NCBI RefSeq assembly: GCF_900142715.1
Contig: NZ_FRBX01000004.1
Location: 1 to 64,000 of the forward strand
Length of the DNA stretch: 64,000 nt
Source of the DNA: Flavobacterium pectinovorum
Lineage (GTDB): Bacteria > Bacteroidota > Bacteroidia > Flavobacteriales > Flavobacteriaceae
Direction of reading: 5' to 3'
Both the position numbers and the translations under genes were made by a program. The notes beneath the pieces were generated by a model that was given only the letters and a program-made list of their open reading frames with translations, was not told the origin of the DNA and ran no database searches. Of this stretch, positions 42,173-51,800 are shown in pieces. How positions within the stretch are numbered: position 1 is the stretch's first letter; the number at the start of each line of letters is the position of its first letter.

Positions 42173-45100
42173 TTGAATTTTAATCAGTTAAAAAATATTG
42201 CTTCTTTTAAAAACACATTACTTTTAATGTGTTTTGCTTTGTCTTTTGGTGAAAATATCACAGCACAAAACACATTTCCAGACATCGTAAAAACCAAAGA
42301 AGGCAAACTTTCTTTCACCGCAGACGCAAAAGGAAATCAAATTCCTGATTTTTCGTATGCAGGCTACATGGCTTCAGAAAAAGCGATTCCGAATGTGGAG
42401 AATAAAATTTTTGTTCCGAAACAAGAAGAAGATGCAACCCAAAGAATTCAGGCAGCAATTGATTATGTAAGCAATCTAAAGCCAAACAAATCAGGTTTTC
42501 GAGGTGCTGTACTTTTAGACAAAGGAACTTTTAAAATTAACGGAACATTATTCATCAAAAAATCCGGAGTGGTTTTACGCGGAAGCGGAAACAATGAAAA
42601 CGGAACAATTTTATTAGGAACCGGATTAAAAAGAGAAGCCGTAATTAGAATTTTAGGAATTGATGATAAAAAGTTAGGAGAAACTTTCGAATTCAATACA
42701 AAATATACACCACTCGGAACAAAAATAATTCAATTAAAAAACGCCTCAAAATTAAAACCGTCTGATGAAATTATCATCACAAAACCTTTAACCGCAAATT
42801 GGATTAAAGAACTAAAAATGGATGATTTTGGCTCAGAAACCGGTTGGATTGGCTGGAAAAAAGACGATTGGGATATTTCATGGAACAGAGTGGTAACCAA
42901 AATTAATGGAAATGAAGTAACACTAAACGCTCCGTTAACCATGACTTTGGATGACGTTTACGGAACTGCAAAAGTAACAGCCTATTCATGGTCAGGAAGA
43001 ATTGAGCAAATCGGAATCGAAAATATCCTTTTAAAATCAACTTATGATACTTCAGAACCAAAAGACGAAGAACACAGATGGTTTGGAATTAGTATCGAAA
43101 ACACAAAAAATGCCTGGGTAAAACAAGTCAGTTTCAAGCATTTTGCTGGAGGAGCAGTTTCGCTTTTAAAATCGGCACAGCAAATTACAGTTGAAGATTG
43201 TATTGCAACCGAACCAGTTTCTGAAATCGCAGGTTTTAGAAGACATACTTTTTATACCGAAGGCCAGCAAACTTTATTTCAGCGTTGTTATTCAGAATAC
43301 GGTTATCACGATTTTGCCGTGGGCGGATTTGGAACAACAGGCCCGAATGTGTTCATTCAATGCGAATCGTATTTGCCTTTCAATAACAGCGGCGCGATTG
43401 GCAGTTGGGCAACCGGAGTTTTATTTGAAGTTTCATATATCGACGGTCACGCTTTAAGTTACAATAACAGAGAACAAAACGGACGAGGCGCAGGCTGGAC
43501 GGCCGCAAATAGTGTTATTTGGGAAACATCGGCATCAAAAATAGAATGTTATAATCCGCCAACGGCACAAAACTGGGCTTTTGGAACTTGGGGTGGCATC
43601 ATGGCTGGCGACGGTCATTGGAAAGAAGTAAACGGTCATATCAATCCGAGGAGTTTGTTTTATGCACAGTTAGAAAGCAGATTGGAAAAACTTCCCATAA
43701 ATACTCATATTTATGATCTCGGCTCAGAACCTTCATCAAGTCCGGCTGTTGAAGTGGCGCAGGAATTAACCAAAAATTCAGTCGCTCCAAAAGAAAGTCT
43801 AATCGAATGGATTGCCGAAGTTTCGAAATTAAATCCAATTGACACAAACAATTCAGGTCTTAAAAATGCTAATGATTTAAAGATAAATTCGGCACAAAAT
43901 ACAATTTCAAATACAAAAGTAATCGTAAAAAACGGTTGGCTTACTTACGATAATAAAATAATCGCCGGAAATCGATTAAGCGTGCCGTGGTGGAGAGGAA
44001 GTTTGAGAGATAGTGATATTTCGAAGTCATTGCCGGATATTACCAGATTTGTTCCGGGAAGAACCGGAACCGGATTTACAGATAATATCGACGAAGTTTC
44101 AGATTATTTGACGACCAAAAATATGATCGCTTTAGAACATAATTACGGTTTATGGTACGAAAGAAGAATGGACGATCACGAACGCGTTCGCCGTTTTGAT
44201 GCCGATGTTTGGCCGCCATTTTACGAACAGCCATTTGCCAGAAGCGGACAGGATTTTGCCTGGGACCAATTAAGTAAATATGACCTGACGAAATTCAATG
44301 ATTGGTATTGGGAGCGCTTGTCACTTTTTGCTGATTTGGCCGAAACCAAAGGACAATTGTTAATCAATCAGCAATATTTTCAACATAATATCATTGAAGC
44401 TGGAGCACATTGGTCGAGTTCACCATGGCGTTCAGCAAACAATATAAACAGTACAGGATTTCCAGAGCCTCCGCCATATGCAGGAGATAAGCGTATCTTC
44501 ATGGCAGAACAATTTTATGATGTTACAAATCCTGCAAGAAGAAAATTACATCAGGGATTTATTCGTAAATCGTTAGAAAATTTTCAGGAAAACAGCAACG
44601 TAATTCAGTTAACAAGTGCAGAATATACGGGACCGCTTCACTTTATGGAATTCTGGTTGGATGAAGTTCAAAAATGGAAAGACGAAACCAGTAAAAAAGC
44701 AATTATTGGTTTAAGCGCTACAAAAGATGTTCAGGATGCTATTTTGAATGATGCCCAAAGAGCGAAAACAGTAGATGCAATCGACATTCGCTATTGGTAT
44801 TATAAAGAAGAGGGATCGGCTTATGCGCCAGAAGGAGGGAAAAATTTAGCACCAAGACAACACGCAAGAAAACTCAAAACCGGAAAAGAAACAGACGATC
44901 AGGTATATCGCGCCGTTCGTGAATACAGAGAAAAATATCCTGAAAAAGTCATTTTATATTCAACAGATGGTTCGTCAAGATTTGGATGGCCGGCTTTAAT
45001 GGCCGGAGCGTCGTTGCCAAACATTCCCAAAATTGTGCTTCCTGAGTTTTATTCCGCTTTAAGCGAAATGAAATTAGTTGCCGGAAATACATTTTCAGAC

Positions 45101-45328
45101 AATATATGGACATTAGAAAATACAGGAAAAAGTTATCTTTTTTACATCAAAAATGAAAAAGAAGTTTCACTTGATCTTTCTGCATACAAAGGAGATTTTG
45201 AAGTGTACGCAATCAACGCTGCAACCGGAAATTTAACCAAAAAAGCAAATATCAAAGGAGGAAAAACAGTTGTAATTCCACAATCAGAGATAAAAGAAAA
45301 AGTACTTTTTATAGTAAAGAAAAATTAG
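42173..45328 (+). CDS. Two-domain secreted protein: pectate-lyase-like beta-helix plus DUF6298-like barrel
   Basis: 1051 residues starting at a TTG codon. The frame has a stop at 42158 and no ATG before 42227, and only the TTG start supplies the basic N-terminus of a signal peptide (KNTLLLMCFALSFGENITAQ). Residues about 30-520 are a beta-helix of the exo-lyase/glycosidase type (DATQRIQAAIDY, GAVLLDKGTFKINGTLFI, GVVLRGSG). Residues about 590-1051 are a second domain with WLTYDNKIIAGNRLSVPWWRG, MIALEHNYGLWYERRMDDHE and a C-terminal beta-sandwich, resembling proteins labelled DUF6298/DUF4955. Its function is unknown. Two enzymatic folds in one chain suggest coupled steps on one pectin structure. 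Confidence 0.65.
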   Translation: MNFNQLKNIASFKNTLLLMCFALSFGENITAQNTFPDIVKTKEGKLSFTADAKGNQIPDFSYAGYMASEKAIPNVENKIFVPKQEEDATQRIQAAIDYVSNLKPNKSGFRGAVLLDKGTFKINGTLFIKKSGVVLRGSGNNENGTILLGTGLKREAVIRILGIDDKKLGETFEFNTKYTPLGTKIIQLKNASKLKPSDEIIITKPLTANWIKELKMDDFGSETGWIGWKKDDWDISWNRVVTKINGNEVTLNAPLTMTLDDVYGTAKVTAYSWSGRIEQIGIENILLKSTYDTSEPKDEEHRWFGISIENTKNAWVKQVSFKHFAGGAVSLLKSAQQITVEDCIATEPVSEIAGFRRHTFYTEGQQTLFQRCYSEYGYHDFAVGGFGTTGPNVFIQCESYLPFNNSGAIGSWATGVLFEVSYIDGHALSYNNREQNGRGAGWTAANSVIWETSASKIECYNPPTAQNWAFGTWGGIMAGDGHWKEVNGHINPRSLFYAQLESRLEKLPINTHIYDLGSEPSSSPAVEVAQELTKNSVAPKESLIEWIAEVSKLNPIDTNNSGLKNANDLKINSAQNTISNTKVIVKNGWLTYDNKIIAGNRLSVPWWRGSLRDSDISKSLPDITRFVPGRTGTGFTDNIDEVSDYLTTKNMIALEHNYGLWYERRMDDHERVRRFDADVWPPFYEQPFARSGQDFAWDQLSKYDLTKFNDWYWERLSLFADLAETKGQLLINQQYFQHNIIEAGAHWSSSPWRSANNINSTGFPEPPPYAGDKRIFMAEQFYDVTNPARRKLHQGFIRKSLENFQENSNVIQLTSAEYTGPLHFMEFWLDEVQKWKDETSKKAIIGLSATKDVQDAILNDAQRAKTVDAIDIRYWYYKEEGSAYAPEGGKNLAPRQHARKLKTGKETDDQVYRAVREYREKYPEKVILYSTDGSSRFGWPALMAGASLPNIPKIVLPEFYSALSEMKLVAGNTFSDNIWTLENTGKSYLFYIKNEKEVSLDLSAYKGDFEVYAINAATGNLTKKANIKGGKTVVIPQSEIKEKVLFIVKKN

Positions 45329-45329
45329 C

Positions 45330-45472
45330 CCACGGATGACACAGATTAAACGGATTAGCGCAGATATAATTAAAAATTAAAGAATAAAATGAAATCTGCA
45401 CAATCTGCCAGATCTGCGTGAAATAAAAAAAAAACCAGTGCAAACCAGTTCAATCCGTCAAAACCCGTGGCC
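45330..45472. repeat. Intergenic inverted repeat (CCCACGGATGACACAG family)
   Basis: CCCACGGATGACACAGATTAA on the left and TTCAATCCGTCAAAACCCGTGG on the right are imperfect inverses, with GCACAATCTGCCAGATCTGC inside. Confidence 0.45.
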
Positions 45473-45502
45473 CAAAAAACATAATTCAAAACAAAACCAA
45501 AA

Positions 45503-46909
45503 ATGAATCTGAAAATTAAATATCTATACACAATTTGTATAAGCTTTTTGTTGACAGCGCAAAGCGGATATTCTCAATCTGCAGAAAAAACAAAAGATGC
45601 TTTACCAAGAATTAAAGTGTCAAAAAACCAGCATTATTTCATAACCGAAGACGAAAAACCATTCTTTTGGTTGGGTGATACAGGCTGGCTGGCATTTGGA
45701 AAATTAGACAGAGAAAGCATAAATAAATATTTTCAGGATCGAAAAGCAAAAGGATTCAATGTTGTTCAGGTGATGGTTTTGCATAATATAAACGCGGTAA
45801 ATGTTTATGGAGATGCCGCCCTGATAAACGAAGACGTTTCTAAACCTTTAACCACTGCAGGAAATAATTTCAATAATAAGGATGAATACGATTATTGGGA
45901 TCACGTAGATTTCACTTTGGATGTTGCTCAGAAAAATGGAATCTACGTTGCAATGGTTCCCGTTTGGGGAACAAATGTTTCAAAAGGAAATAAAGTCAGC
46001 AAAGAGCAAGCAGAAAAATATGCGAAGTTTTTAGCCGACAGATATAAAAACAGAACCAATGTGATTTGGTTAAACGGCGGAGACACACACGGAAATGAGT
46101 TTATGGATATCTGGAACGCCATCGGAAATACATTAAAAACAAATAATCCGGATCAATTGGTGACTTTTCACCCTTTCGGAAGAACCGATTCTTCTGAAAA
46201 TTATCATAATGCGAGTTGGCTGGATTTTAACATGTTTCAATCAGGTCACAGAAGATACGATCAGGATTCAATTAAAACGAATTTCAAAGAAGACAATTAC
46301 AAATTTGTTCAGCGAGATTTAACCTTAAAACCAACAAAACCTACGCTTGACGGAGAACCATCTTACGAAGGAATTCCGCATGGTTTACACGATACTTTAC
46401 AGCCAAAATGGACCGAAAATGATGTTCGTCGTTACGGATATTGGTCGGTTTTTGCAGGAGCTGCAGGTTATACATACGGCCATAATGCTGTAATGCAAAT
46501 GTTTAGAAAAGGCGATAAACCAGCGTACGGAAACAAAGAATTATGGAATTCTGCCATCAACGCACCCGGAGCCGGACAAATGGTTTACATTAAAAAATTG
46601 ATGTTAAGTTTTCCATATTTAGAAAGAATTCCAGATCAAACCTTAATCACTAATCAAGGAGAAAAATACGATTATTTAGTTGCCACAAAAGGAGAAAAAT
46701 ACGCTTTGATTTATACCTACAACGGCAGAAAAATGATCCTGAATATGGGAAAAATTGCCGGAGATAAAGTAAATGCAAGCTGGTATAATCCGAGAAACGG
46801 AAAAGAAACCAAAATTGGAATTATAGAAAATAAAGGAACAAAGGAATTTCAACCATTGGGAGATAAAAAAGATGGAAATGATTGGGTTTTGATTTTGAGA
46901 ACAAAATAA
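45503..46909 (+). CDS. GH140 apiosidase-like enzyme (DUF4038), secreted
   Basis: 468 residues with a signal peptide (ISFLLTAQSGYSQ). A TIM barrel (residues about 40-370) of the DUF4038 type begins FITEDEKPFFWLGDTGWLAF and carries the two expected carboxylates: D194 in WLNGGDTHG and E285 in LDGEPSYEG. These agree with the acid/base and nucleophile positions of the B. thetaiotaomicron RG-II apiosidase BT1012 as I recall them. A C-terminal beta-sandwich (YALIYTYNGRKM...WVLILRT) matches the collagen-binding-like domain common in this family. The predicted reaction is hydrolysis of the apiosyl-galacturonate link that attaches RG-II side chains. This is the clearest RG-II marker in the window. Confidence 0.85.
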   Translation: MNLKIKYLYTICISFLLTAQSGYSQSAEKTKDALPRIKVSKNQHYFITEDEKPFFWLGDTGWLAFGKLDRESINKYFQDRKAKGFNVVQVMVLHNINAVNVYGDAALINEDVSKPLTTAGNNFNNKDEYDYWDHVDFTLDVAQKNGIYVAMVPVWGTNVSKGNKVSKEQAEKYAKFLADRYKNRTNVIWLNGGDTHGNEFMDIWNAIGNTLKTNNPDQLVTFHPFGRTDSSENYHNASWLDFNMFQSGHRRYDQDSIKTNFKEDNYKFVQRDLTLKPTKPTLDGEPSYEGIPHGLHDTLQPKWTENDVRRYGYWSVFAGAAGYTYGHNAVMQMFRKGDKPAYGNKELWNSAINAPGAGQMVYIKKLMLSFPYLERIPDQTLITNQGEKYDYLVATKGEKYALIYTYNGRKMILNMGKIAGDKVNASWYNPRNGKETKIGIIENKGTKEFQPLGDKKDGNDWVLILRTK

Positions 46910-46926
46910 AGACTAACTCCAATCTT

Positions 46927-46950
46927 GTCATTTCTCCTCCTTCGAAATGA
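46927..46950. repeat. Short hairpin of the GTCATTTC/GAAATGAC family
   Basis: GTCATTTCTCC is followed by TCCTTCGAAATGAC, giving a compact 8-bp stem between the GH140 and GH28 genes. A spurious in-frame ATG at 46947 lies in it. Confidence 0.4.
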
Positions 46951-47012
46951 CAAAAAACGAGAATAAAGATCTGCGCAATCTGCAAAATCTGCGTGAAACA
47001 AAATACACAAAC

Positions 47013-48581
47013 ATGAAAAATATATTAATCATTCTTTGTTTCATAACCACTTTCAACACCGCTTTCGCAAACGATGGCTGGCTGAATATCCTAAACGAAG
47101 GTGGAAATAACAAAGGAATAAAATGTACCGAAGCCATTCAAAGTGCTATTGAAAAAGCATCAAAAAATGGAGGTGGAACAATTTTTTTCCCTTCCGGGGA
47201 ATATTTAACAGGCGCTTTAAAACTAAAAAGCAACATTACGATTCATTTAGATTCAGGTGCGCTTTTGAAATTCTCAGACAATTTTGATGATTATTTACCT
47301 TATGTAGAAATGCGTTATGAAGGTTTGGTAATGAAATCTTTCTCGCCATTATTTTATGCGAAAGATGCAGAAAATATTACCATAAAAGGAAGAGGCGTAA
47401 TCGACGGACAAGGAAAAGCGTGGTGGAATGAAGTATACAGAATTGAAAGTGCTAAAGGACCAATTCCGCAAACAAAATACCAAAAAATGTGGGAAGAACA
47501 AAACAAGGGAATCGTATATTCTGATTATTATAAAAGAACGATTGACAAAAAGTTTTTCAGACCTTCATTCTTTCAGGCTTATGGCTGCAAAAATATTTTA
47601 ATCGAAGGCGTTACTTTTCAAAATTCACCTTTTTGGACGATAAATCCTGAATTTTGTGATAATGTGACCGTAACCGGAATTTCAATTTTTAATCCGCATT
47701 CACCAAATACAGACGGAATTAATCCTTCGTCTTGTACCAATGTTCATATTTCGAATTGCCATATCAGCGTTGGAGATGATTGTATCACCATAAAATCAGG
47801 AAGAGATGAAGACGGACGTAAATATGGTAAAGCAACAGAAAATGTAACTATTACAAATTGCACGATGTTAAGCGGTCACGGGGGCGTTGTAATTGGAAGT
47901 GAAATGTCGGGAGGAATCAAAAAAATCACGATTTCAAACTGTGTTTTTGACGGAACAGATCGCGGAATTCGTATCAAAGCAGCGCGAGGAAGAGGCGGCG
48001 TTGTAGAAGATATTCGCGTCGATAATATTGTAATGAAAAACATCAAAGAAGAAGCAATTGTATTAAGCCTTTTTTACGATAAAGACACCAAAGTTGAACC
48101 TGTGACAGAGAAAACACCGATTTTCAGAAACATTCACATGAGCAATATTACGGGATCGAATGTAAACAAAGCGGGACAAATTTTAGGAATTACCGAAATG
48201 CCAATTCAAAACATAACGTTCTCGAATATTAATATGGACGGAAAAGAAGGTTTTACGGTAAGTACGGCAACAGATGTGGAATTTCACGATGTAAAAGTAA
48301 ACGCAACAGTGGGTTCTTCTTTCAAAATATCAGATTCAAAAAATATCATTTTAGATAATGTTGGTTCATCAACACCAATAAAAGGAGTTCCGGTTATTAA
48401 GTTGGATAATGTTTCGAATATGATGATTAATAATAATTTTCCATTTAATGCAACCGATGTTTTCATCGAAGCTGATGGAAAAGAAACGAAAAGTATTTTC
48501 CTGAAGAATAATGTTTTTAACAACGTAACAACCGCAGTTAAAAAAGGAAAAGACCTGGATAAAAAAGCGATTTCAGAATAG
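47013..48581 (+). CDS. GH28 polygalacturonase family enzyme, secreted
   Basis: The ATG at 47013 gives 522 residues with a signal peptide (LIILCFITTFNTAFA). An in-frame ATG at 46947 lies in a repeat and would bury the signal. The right-handed beta-helix has all GH28 signatures: N-T-D (catalytic D234), G-D-D (D255, D256), G-H-G (H289) and R-I-K (R320-K322). The enzyme hydrolyses alpha-1,4-galacturonic acid links in homogalacturonan or alternating rhamnogalacturonan. Endo or exo mode and substitution tolerance cannot be told from sequence alone. Its place beside GH140 suggests it works on backbone galacturonate after side chains are removed. Confidence 0.92.
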   Translation: MKNILIILCFITTFNTAFANDGWLNILNEGGNNKGIKCTEAIQSAIEKASKNGGGTIFFPSGEYLTGALKLKSNITIHLDSGALLKFSDNFDDYLPYVEMRYEGLVMKSFSPLFYAKDAENITIKGRGVIDGQGKAWWNEVYRIESAKGPIPQTKYQKMWEEQNKGIVYSDYYKRTIDKKFFRPSFFQAYGCKNILIEGVTFQNSPFWTINPEFCDNVTVTGISIFNPHSPNTDGINPSSCTNVHISNCHISVGDDCITIKSGRDEDGRKYGKATENVTITNCTMLSGHGGVVIGSEMSGGIKKITISNCVFDGTDRGIRIKAARGRGGVVEDIRVDNIVMKNIKEEAIVLSLFYDKDTKVEPVTEKTPIFRNIHMSNITGSNVNKAGQILGITEMPIQNITFSNINMDGKEGFTVSTATDVEFHDVKVNATVGSSFKISDSKNIILDNVGSSTPIKGVPVIKLDNVSNMMINNNFPFNATDVFIEADGKETKSIFLKNNVFNNVTTAVKKGKDLDKKAISE

Positions 48582-48592
48582 CAGTTCGTCTT

Positions 48593-48669
48593 CCTGCAAG
48601 GTTTTCGAAACCTTGTAGGTATAGTTTGTGCGCATAGAAATACCTACAAGGTTTCGAAAACCTTGCAGG
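48593..48669. repeat. Paired CCTGCAAGG hairpins behind the GH28 gene
   Basis: Two palindromes (48593-48621 and 48641-48669), each with CAAGGTTT/AAACCTTG stems, are also inverses of each other, so the whole 77 bp can form one long hairpin or two short ones. Confidence 0.55.
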
Positions 48670-48684
48670 ACAGAAAAACAAAAC

Positions 48685-49602
48685 ATGAAAAAAATAGTCA
48701 TCATACTAATTCTTTTCTTTTTTGCGATAAGTTATTCGCAGAAAAAGAAGGAATTATATCTTTTCACGTCATTCAGAGAACCTGCAACAGAAGGTTTGTA
48801 TCTGGCCTACAGCGAAGATGGTTACAACTGGAAAGGTTTGGAAGGATCATTTTTAAAACCGGAAATCGGAGCCAGCAAAATCATGCGCGATCCATCCATC
48901 ACAAAAGGAGCCGACGGAACGTACCACATGGTTTGGACAACCGATTGGAAAGGCGGAAATGGTTTTGGGTACGCAAGTTCTAAAGATTTGATTAATTGGT
49001 CAGAACAGCAATATATACCTGTAATGAAGAACGAACCGGAAGTGGTAAACGTTTGGGCGCCGGAAATTTTTTATGATGATGTCAAAAAAGAATATATTAT
49101 TATTTGGGCATCAACAATTCCGTTTCGATTTGAAAAAGGAGTTGAAGAAGAAAAAAATAATCACAGAATGTATTATGTAACGACCAAGGATTTTAAAACA
49201 TTCTCGGATACAAAATTATATTACAATCCGGGTTTTAGTGTGATCGATTGTGTGATTGTCAAAAAAAGCAAAAAAGATTATGTTTTGGTTTTGAAAGACA
49301 ATACAAGACCCATGAGGAATATAAAAGTCGCTTTCGGAAAATCACCTTTAGGGCCATTCGGAAAAATTTCTGCGCCTTTGACGGAATATTTATCGGAAGG
49401 TCCAACAGTGATTAAAGTCGGTAAAAATTGGCTTTTGTATTATGACAATTACGGTTCAAAAAATTATAAAGCTTTGAGTACTTCAGATTTTGTTCATTTT
49501 GAAGATGTTTCGTCAAAAATAAGTCTTCCGGAAGGTCATAAACACGGAACGATTACCACAATTTCATCAGCAATTTTAAAAGGATTAATTGATAAAAAAT
49601 AA
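48685..49602 (+). CDS. GH43-like five-bladed beta-propeller glycosidase, secreted
   Basis: The ATG at 48685 gives 305 residues with a signal peptide (IVIILILFFFAISYSQ). A GTG at 48628 is in frame but lies in a repeat hairpin. Blade motifs fit GH43-superfamily enzymes: LYLAYSEDGYNWKG, MRDPSITKGADGTYHMVW, GYASSKDLINWSEQQ and VWAPEIFYDD. A catalytic triad can be proposed as D69 (RDPSI), D188 (SVIDC) and E238 (SEGPTV). GH43 members cleave arabinose, xylose or galactose. In this setting an arabinan, galactan or RG-II side-chain sugar is likely; the precise subfamily is not resolved. Confidence 0.75.
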   Translation: MKKIVIILILFFFAISYSQKKKELYLFTSFREPATEGLYLAYSEDGYNWKGLEGSFLKPEIGASKIMRDPSITKGADGTYHMVWTTDWKGGNGFGYASSKDLINWSEQQYIPVMKNEPEVVNVWAPEIFYDDVKKEYIIIWASTIPFRFEKGVEEEKNNHRMYYVTTKDFKTFSDTKLYYNPGFSVIDCVIVKKSKKDYVLVLKDNTRPMRNIKVAFGKSPLGPFGKISAPLTEYLSEGPTVIKVGKNWLLYYDNYGSKNYKALSTSDFVHFEDVSSKISLPEGHKHGTITTISSAILKGLIDKK

Positions 49603-49720
49603 ATACAAATTTCACAAATTTTCACGAATTGCTAATTTAAAAAATCATTTCAATTCTGTGAATCTCGATAGCCATCGGGAGTGGCAAAAAAATAAATAGT
49701 ATTGAATTTGTTTTCAACGC

Positions 49721-49753
49721 AAACCCGACAGGTTTTTAAAACCTGTCGGGTTT
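49721..49753. terminator. AAACCCGACAGG hairpin before the BNR propeller gene
   Basis: AAACCCGACAGGTTT pairs with AAACCTGTCGGGTTT. It is identical in its stem to the hairpin at 19457-19489 and lies 29 bp before the next start codon, the same distance as there. Confidence 0.5.
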
Positions 49754-49782
49754 AACGAGAACATATCAAAAAACACAACACA

Positions 49783-51645
49783 ATGATTGCTTTCCAAAAC
49801 ATAAAAACCAACATCATAACTACAGCCACAATTCTTTTGATTGGTACAGCTGTAAATGCGCAGAATGACACCGTGCGTTATGTTGGTAAAACACTTTCAA
49901 ATGTCGATTATCATCACGGGCAATTAAGTCCGGCGGTTGGAGTTCACGCTACACAAATTATGCGCGCAAGCCGTGAACATCCGGAAAAAGCAGATGGTTT
50001 TGGATGGACATACAACCACCAACCTACAATGGCGTATTGGAATGATACTTTTTATCTTCAATATTTAAGTGATCCTGCGGGAGAACATATTCCACCAAGT
50101 CAGACATTAATAATGACTTCAAAAGATGGTGTGAACTGGAAAATGCCAAAAGTAATTTTTCCTATTTATCATATTCCTGATGGATGGAAAAAAGAAGGTG
50201 TTGAAGGTATTGCCAAAAATCTTGACGCGATTATGCACCAAAGAATGGGTTTTTATACTTCAAAAGACAAACGACTTTTTGCTTTGGCGTATTACGGAAT
50301 TGCGATGGATGAAAAAGACGATCCGAATGACGGAAAAGGAATTGGACGTGTCATTCGTGAAATTAAAAAAGACGGAAGTTTTGGCGAAATTTATTTCATC
50401 AGATACAACAAATCATGGGATAAATCGAAATCGACGTTTCCATTTTATACTCAGGCAAAAGACAAAGGTTTGAAAAAAGCCTGCGAAGAAATCCTTTCAG
50501 ATCCTTTGATTTTACAGCAATGGGTTGAAGAAGCCGATCGCGATGACGAATTAATTCCGTTGAAAAAGCCTTATAAAGCGCTTAGTTCGTATCATTTACC
50601 AAACGGCGATGTGGTGGGTTTATGGAAACACGCTTTAACTTCGATCAGTAAAGATGGCGGAAAATCATGGGAATATATGCCTGTTCGTGCGCCCGGTTTT
50701 GTAAACAGCAATGCCAAAATCTGGGGACAAAAAACGTCTGATAATCGTTATGCAACCGTTTATAATCCGTCAGAATATCGTTGGCCATTGGCAATTTCAA
50801 CCAGTGATGATGGTTTGAACTACAAAGATTTATTATTGGTTCACGGCGAAATTAGTCCGATGCGATATGGTGGAAACTACAAATCTGCTGGTCCACAATA
50901 TGTTCGCGGAATTTCTGAAGGTGATGGCATTCCGCCTGACGGAAAACTTTGGGTAAGTTACAGCGTTAATAAAGAAGATATTTGGGTGGCGTCGATTCCG
51001 GTTCCGGTTACAAGTGTTGTTACTGAAAACGCAAATGATATTTTTAACGAACTTCCTGAAGGACAAGAACTAAAACTTTGGAATACCTACGATTTATCTT
51101 GGGCATCTACAAAAATTGAAAAGAAAGACGGCAAAAAATGGCTGACTTTAAGAGATCAGGATTATTTTGATTACGCCCGTGCAGAACGCGTTATTCCGTT
51201 TGCAGAAAAAATGGAAGTCACTTTTACCGTTAAACCCGAACAAAATAATCACGGTTTATTGCAGGTTGAGTTTCAAAATAAACAAGGTTTACCAGCCGTA
51301 AGATTGACATTTGATTCAGACGGACAATTGAAAACAAAAACCGGAGCGCGTTTTAATACAATCGCCAAATACGAAGCCGGAAAAGAATATAAAGTAAATG
51401 TGAAACTGAATGTGAAAACACGTTCATACACGATAAAAGTAAACGACGAAAAAGAATCAACAAGAATATTTTATGCGCCGGTAGATGGTTTTGAAAGAAT
51501 TATGTTCCGCACAGGTGAACAAAGATATTCTCCAAATCCTGATACAGCACCGGACACGGATGATTATGATGATTTGCCTCAAACCGGAAAATTAATTCCC
51601 GAAGCAGTATTTAATATTCAGTCGTTGATTACGAAAAAGTTGTAA
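49783..51645 (+). CDS. Sialidase-fold (BNR) beta-propeller protein with C-terminal jelly roll
   Basis: 620 residues with a signal peptide (ITTATILLIGTAVNAQ). Residues about 50-420 form a propeller with Asp-box-like repeats (MTSKDGVNWKMPKV, SISKDGGKSWEYMPV, ISTSDDGLNYKDLLL). Conserved-looking polar clusters include HHGQLSPAVGVHATQIMRAS, AIMHQRMGFYTSKD and YNPSEYRWPLAIS. Residues about 440-600 are a concanavalin-like sandwich (MEVTFTVKPEQNNHGLLQVEFQ). It could be a hydrolase or a propeller-type polysaccharide lyase; I cannot assign a family. It is in unit C between GH43-like and GH78 genes, so a role on pectin side chains is likely. Confidence 0.6.
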   Translation: MIAFQNIKTNIITTATILLIGTAVNAQNDTVRYVGKTLSNVDYHHGQLSPAVGVHATQIMRASREHPEKADGFGWTYNHQPTMAYWNDTFYLQYLSDPAGEHIPPSQTLIMTSKDGVNWKMPKVIFPIYHIPDGWKKEGVEGIAKNLDAIMHQRMGFYTSKDKRLFALAYYGIAMDEKDDPNDGKGIGRVIREIKKDGSFGEIYFIRYNKSWDKSKSTFPFYTQAKDKGLKKACEEILSDPLILQQWVEEADRDDELIPLKKPYKALSSYHLPNGDVVGLWKHALTSISKDGGKSWEYMPVRAPGFVNSNAKIWGQKTSDNRYATVYNPSEYRWPLAISTSDDGLNYKDLLLVHGEISPMRYGGNYKSAGPQYVRGISEGDGIPPDGKLWVSYSVNKEDIWVASIPVPVTSVVTENANDIFNELPEGQELKLWNTYDLSWASTKIEKKDGKKWLTLRDQDYFDYARAERVIPFAEKMEVTFTVKPEQNNHGLLQVEFQNKQGLPAVRLTFDSDGQLKTKTGARFNTIAKYEAGKEYKVNVKLNVKTRSYTIKVNDEKESTRIFYAPVDGFERIMFRTGEQRYSPNPDTAPDTDDYDDLPQTGKLIPEAVFNIQSLITKKL

Positions 51646-51649
51646 AAAA

Positions 51650-51780
51650 TATAGAACGCGGATGACACGGATTTACTTCGTAAAAACGCGGATAAAAACG
51701 GGTTTTTATTGTTTAATATCAGAATAAAATCCGCGTCAATCTGCGTCTTCGCGATAGCGAATCAGTTTTATCAGCGTTCA
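51650..51780. repeat. Intergenic inverted repeat (AACGCGGATGACACGG family)
   Basis: AACGCGGATGACACGGATTT is partnered by AATCAGTTTTATCAGCGTT at the other end; inner TTCGTAAAAACGCGGAT and GCGTCTTCGCGATAGCGAAT are further copies of the motif seen at 10021-10203. Confidence 0.5.
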
Positions 51781-51800
51781 AAAATCTCAACAAGTAAGAA

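Noticed and set aside
46947..47012. 22-codon N-terminal extension of the GH28 protein
   Set aside because: It translates a spacer repeat and would bury the signal peptide; the ATG at 47013 is the better start.
48628..48684. GTG start for the GH43-like protein
   Set aside because: The codon is within the CCTACAAGG hairpin pair; the ATG at 48685 begins a standard signal peptide.
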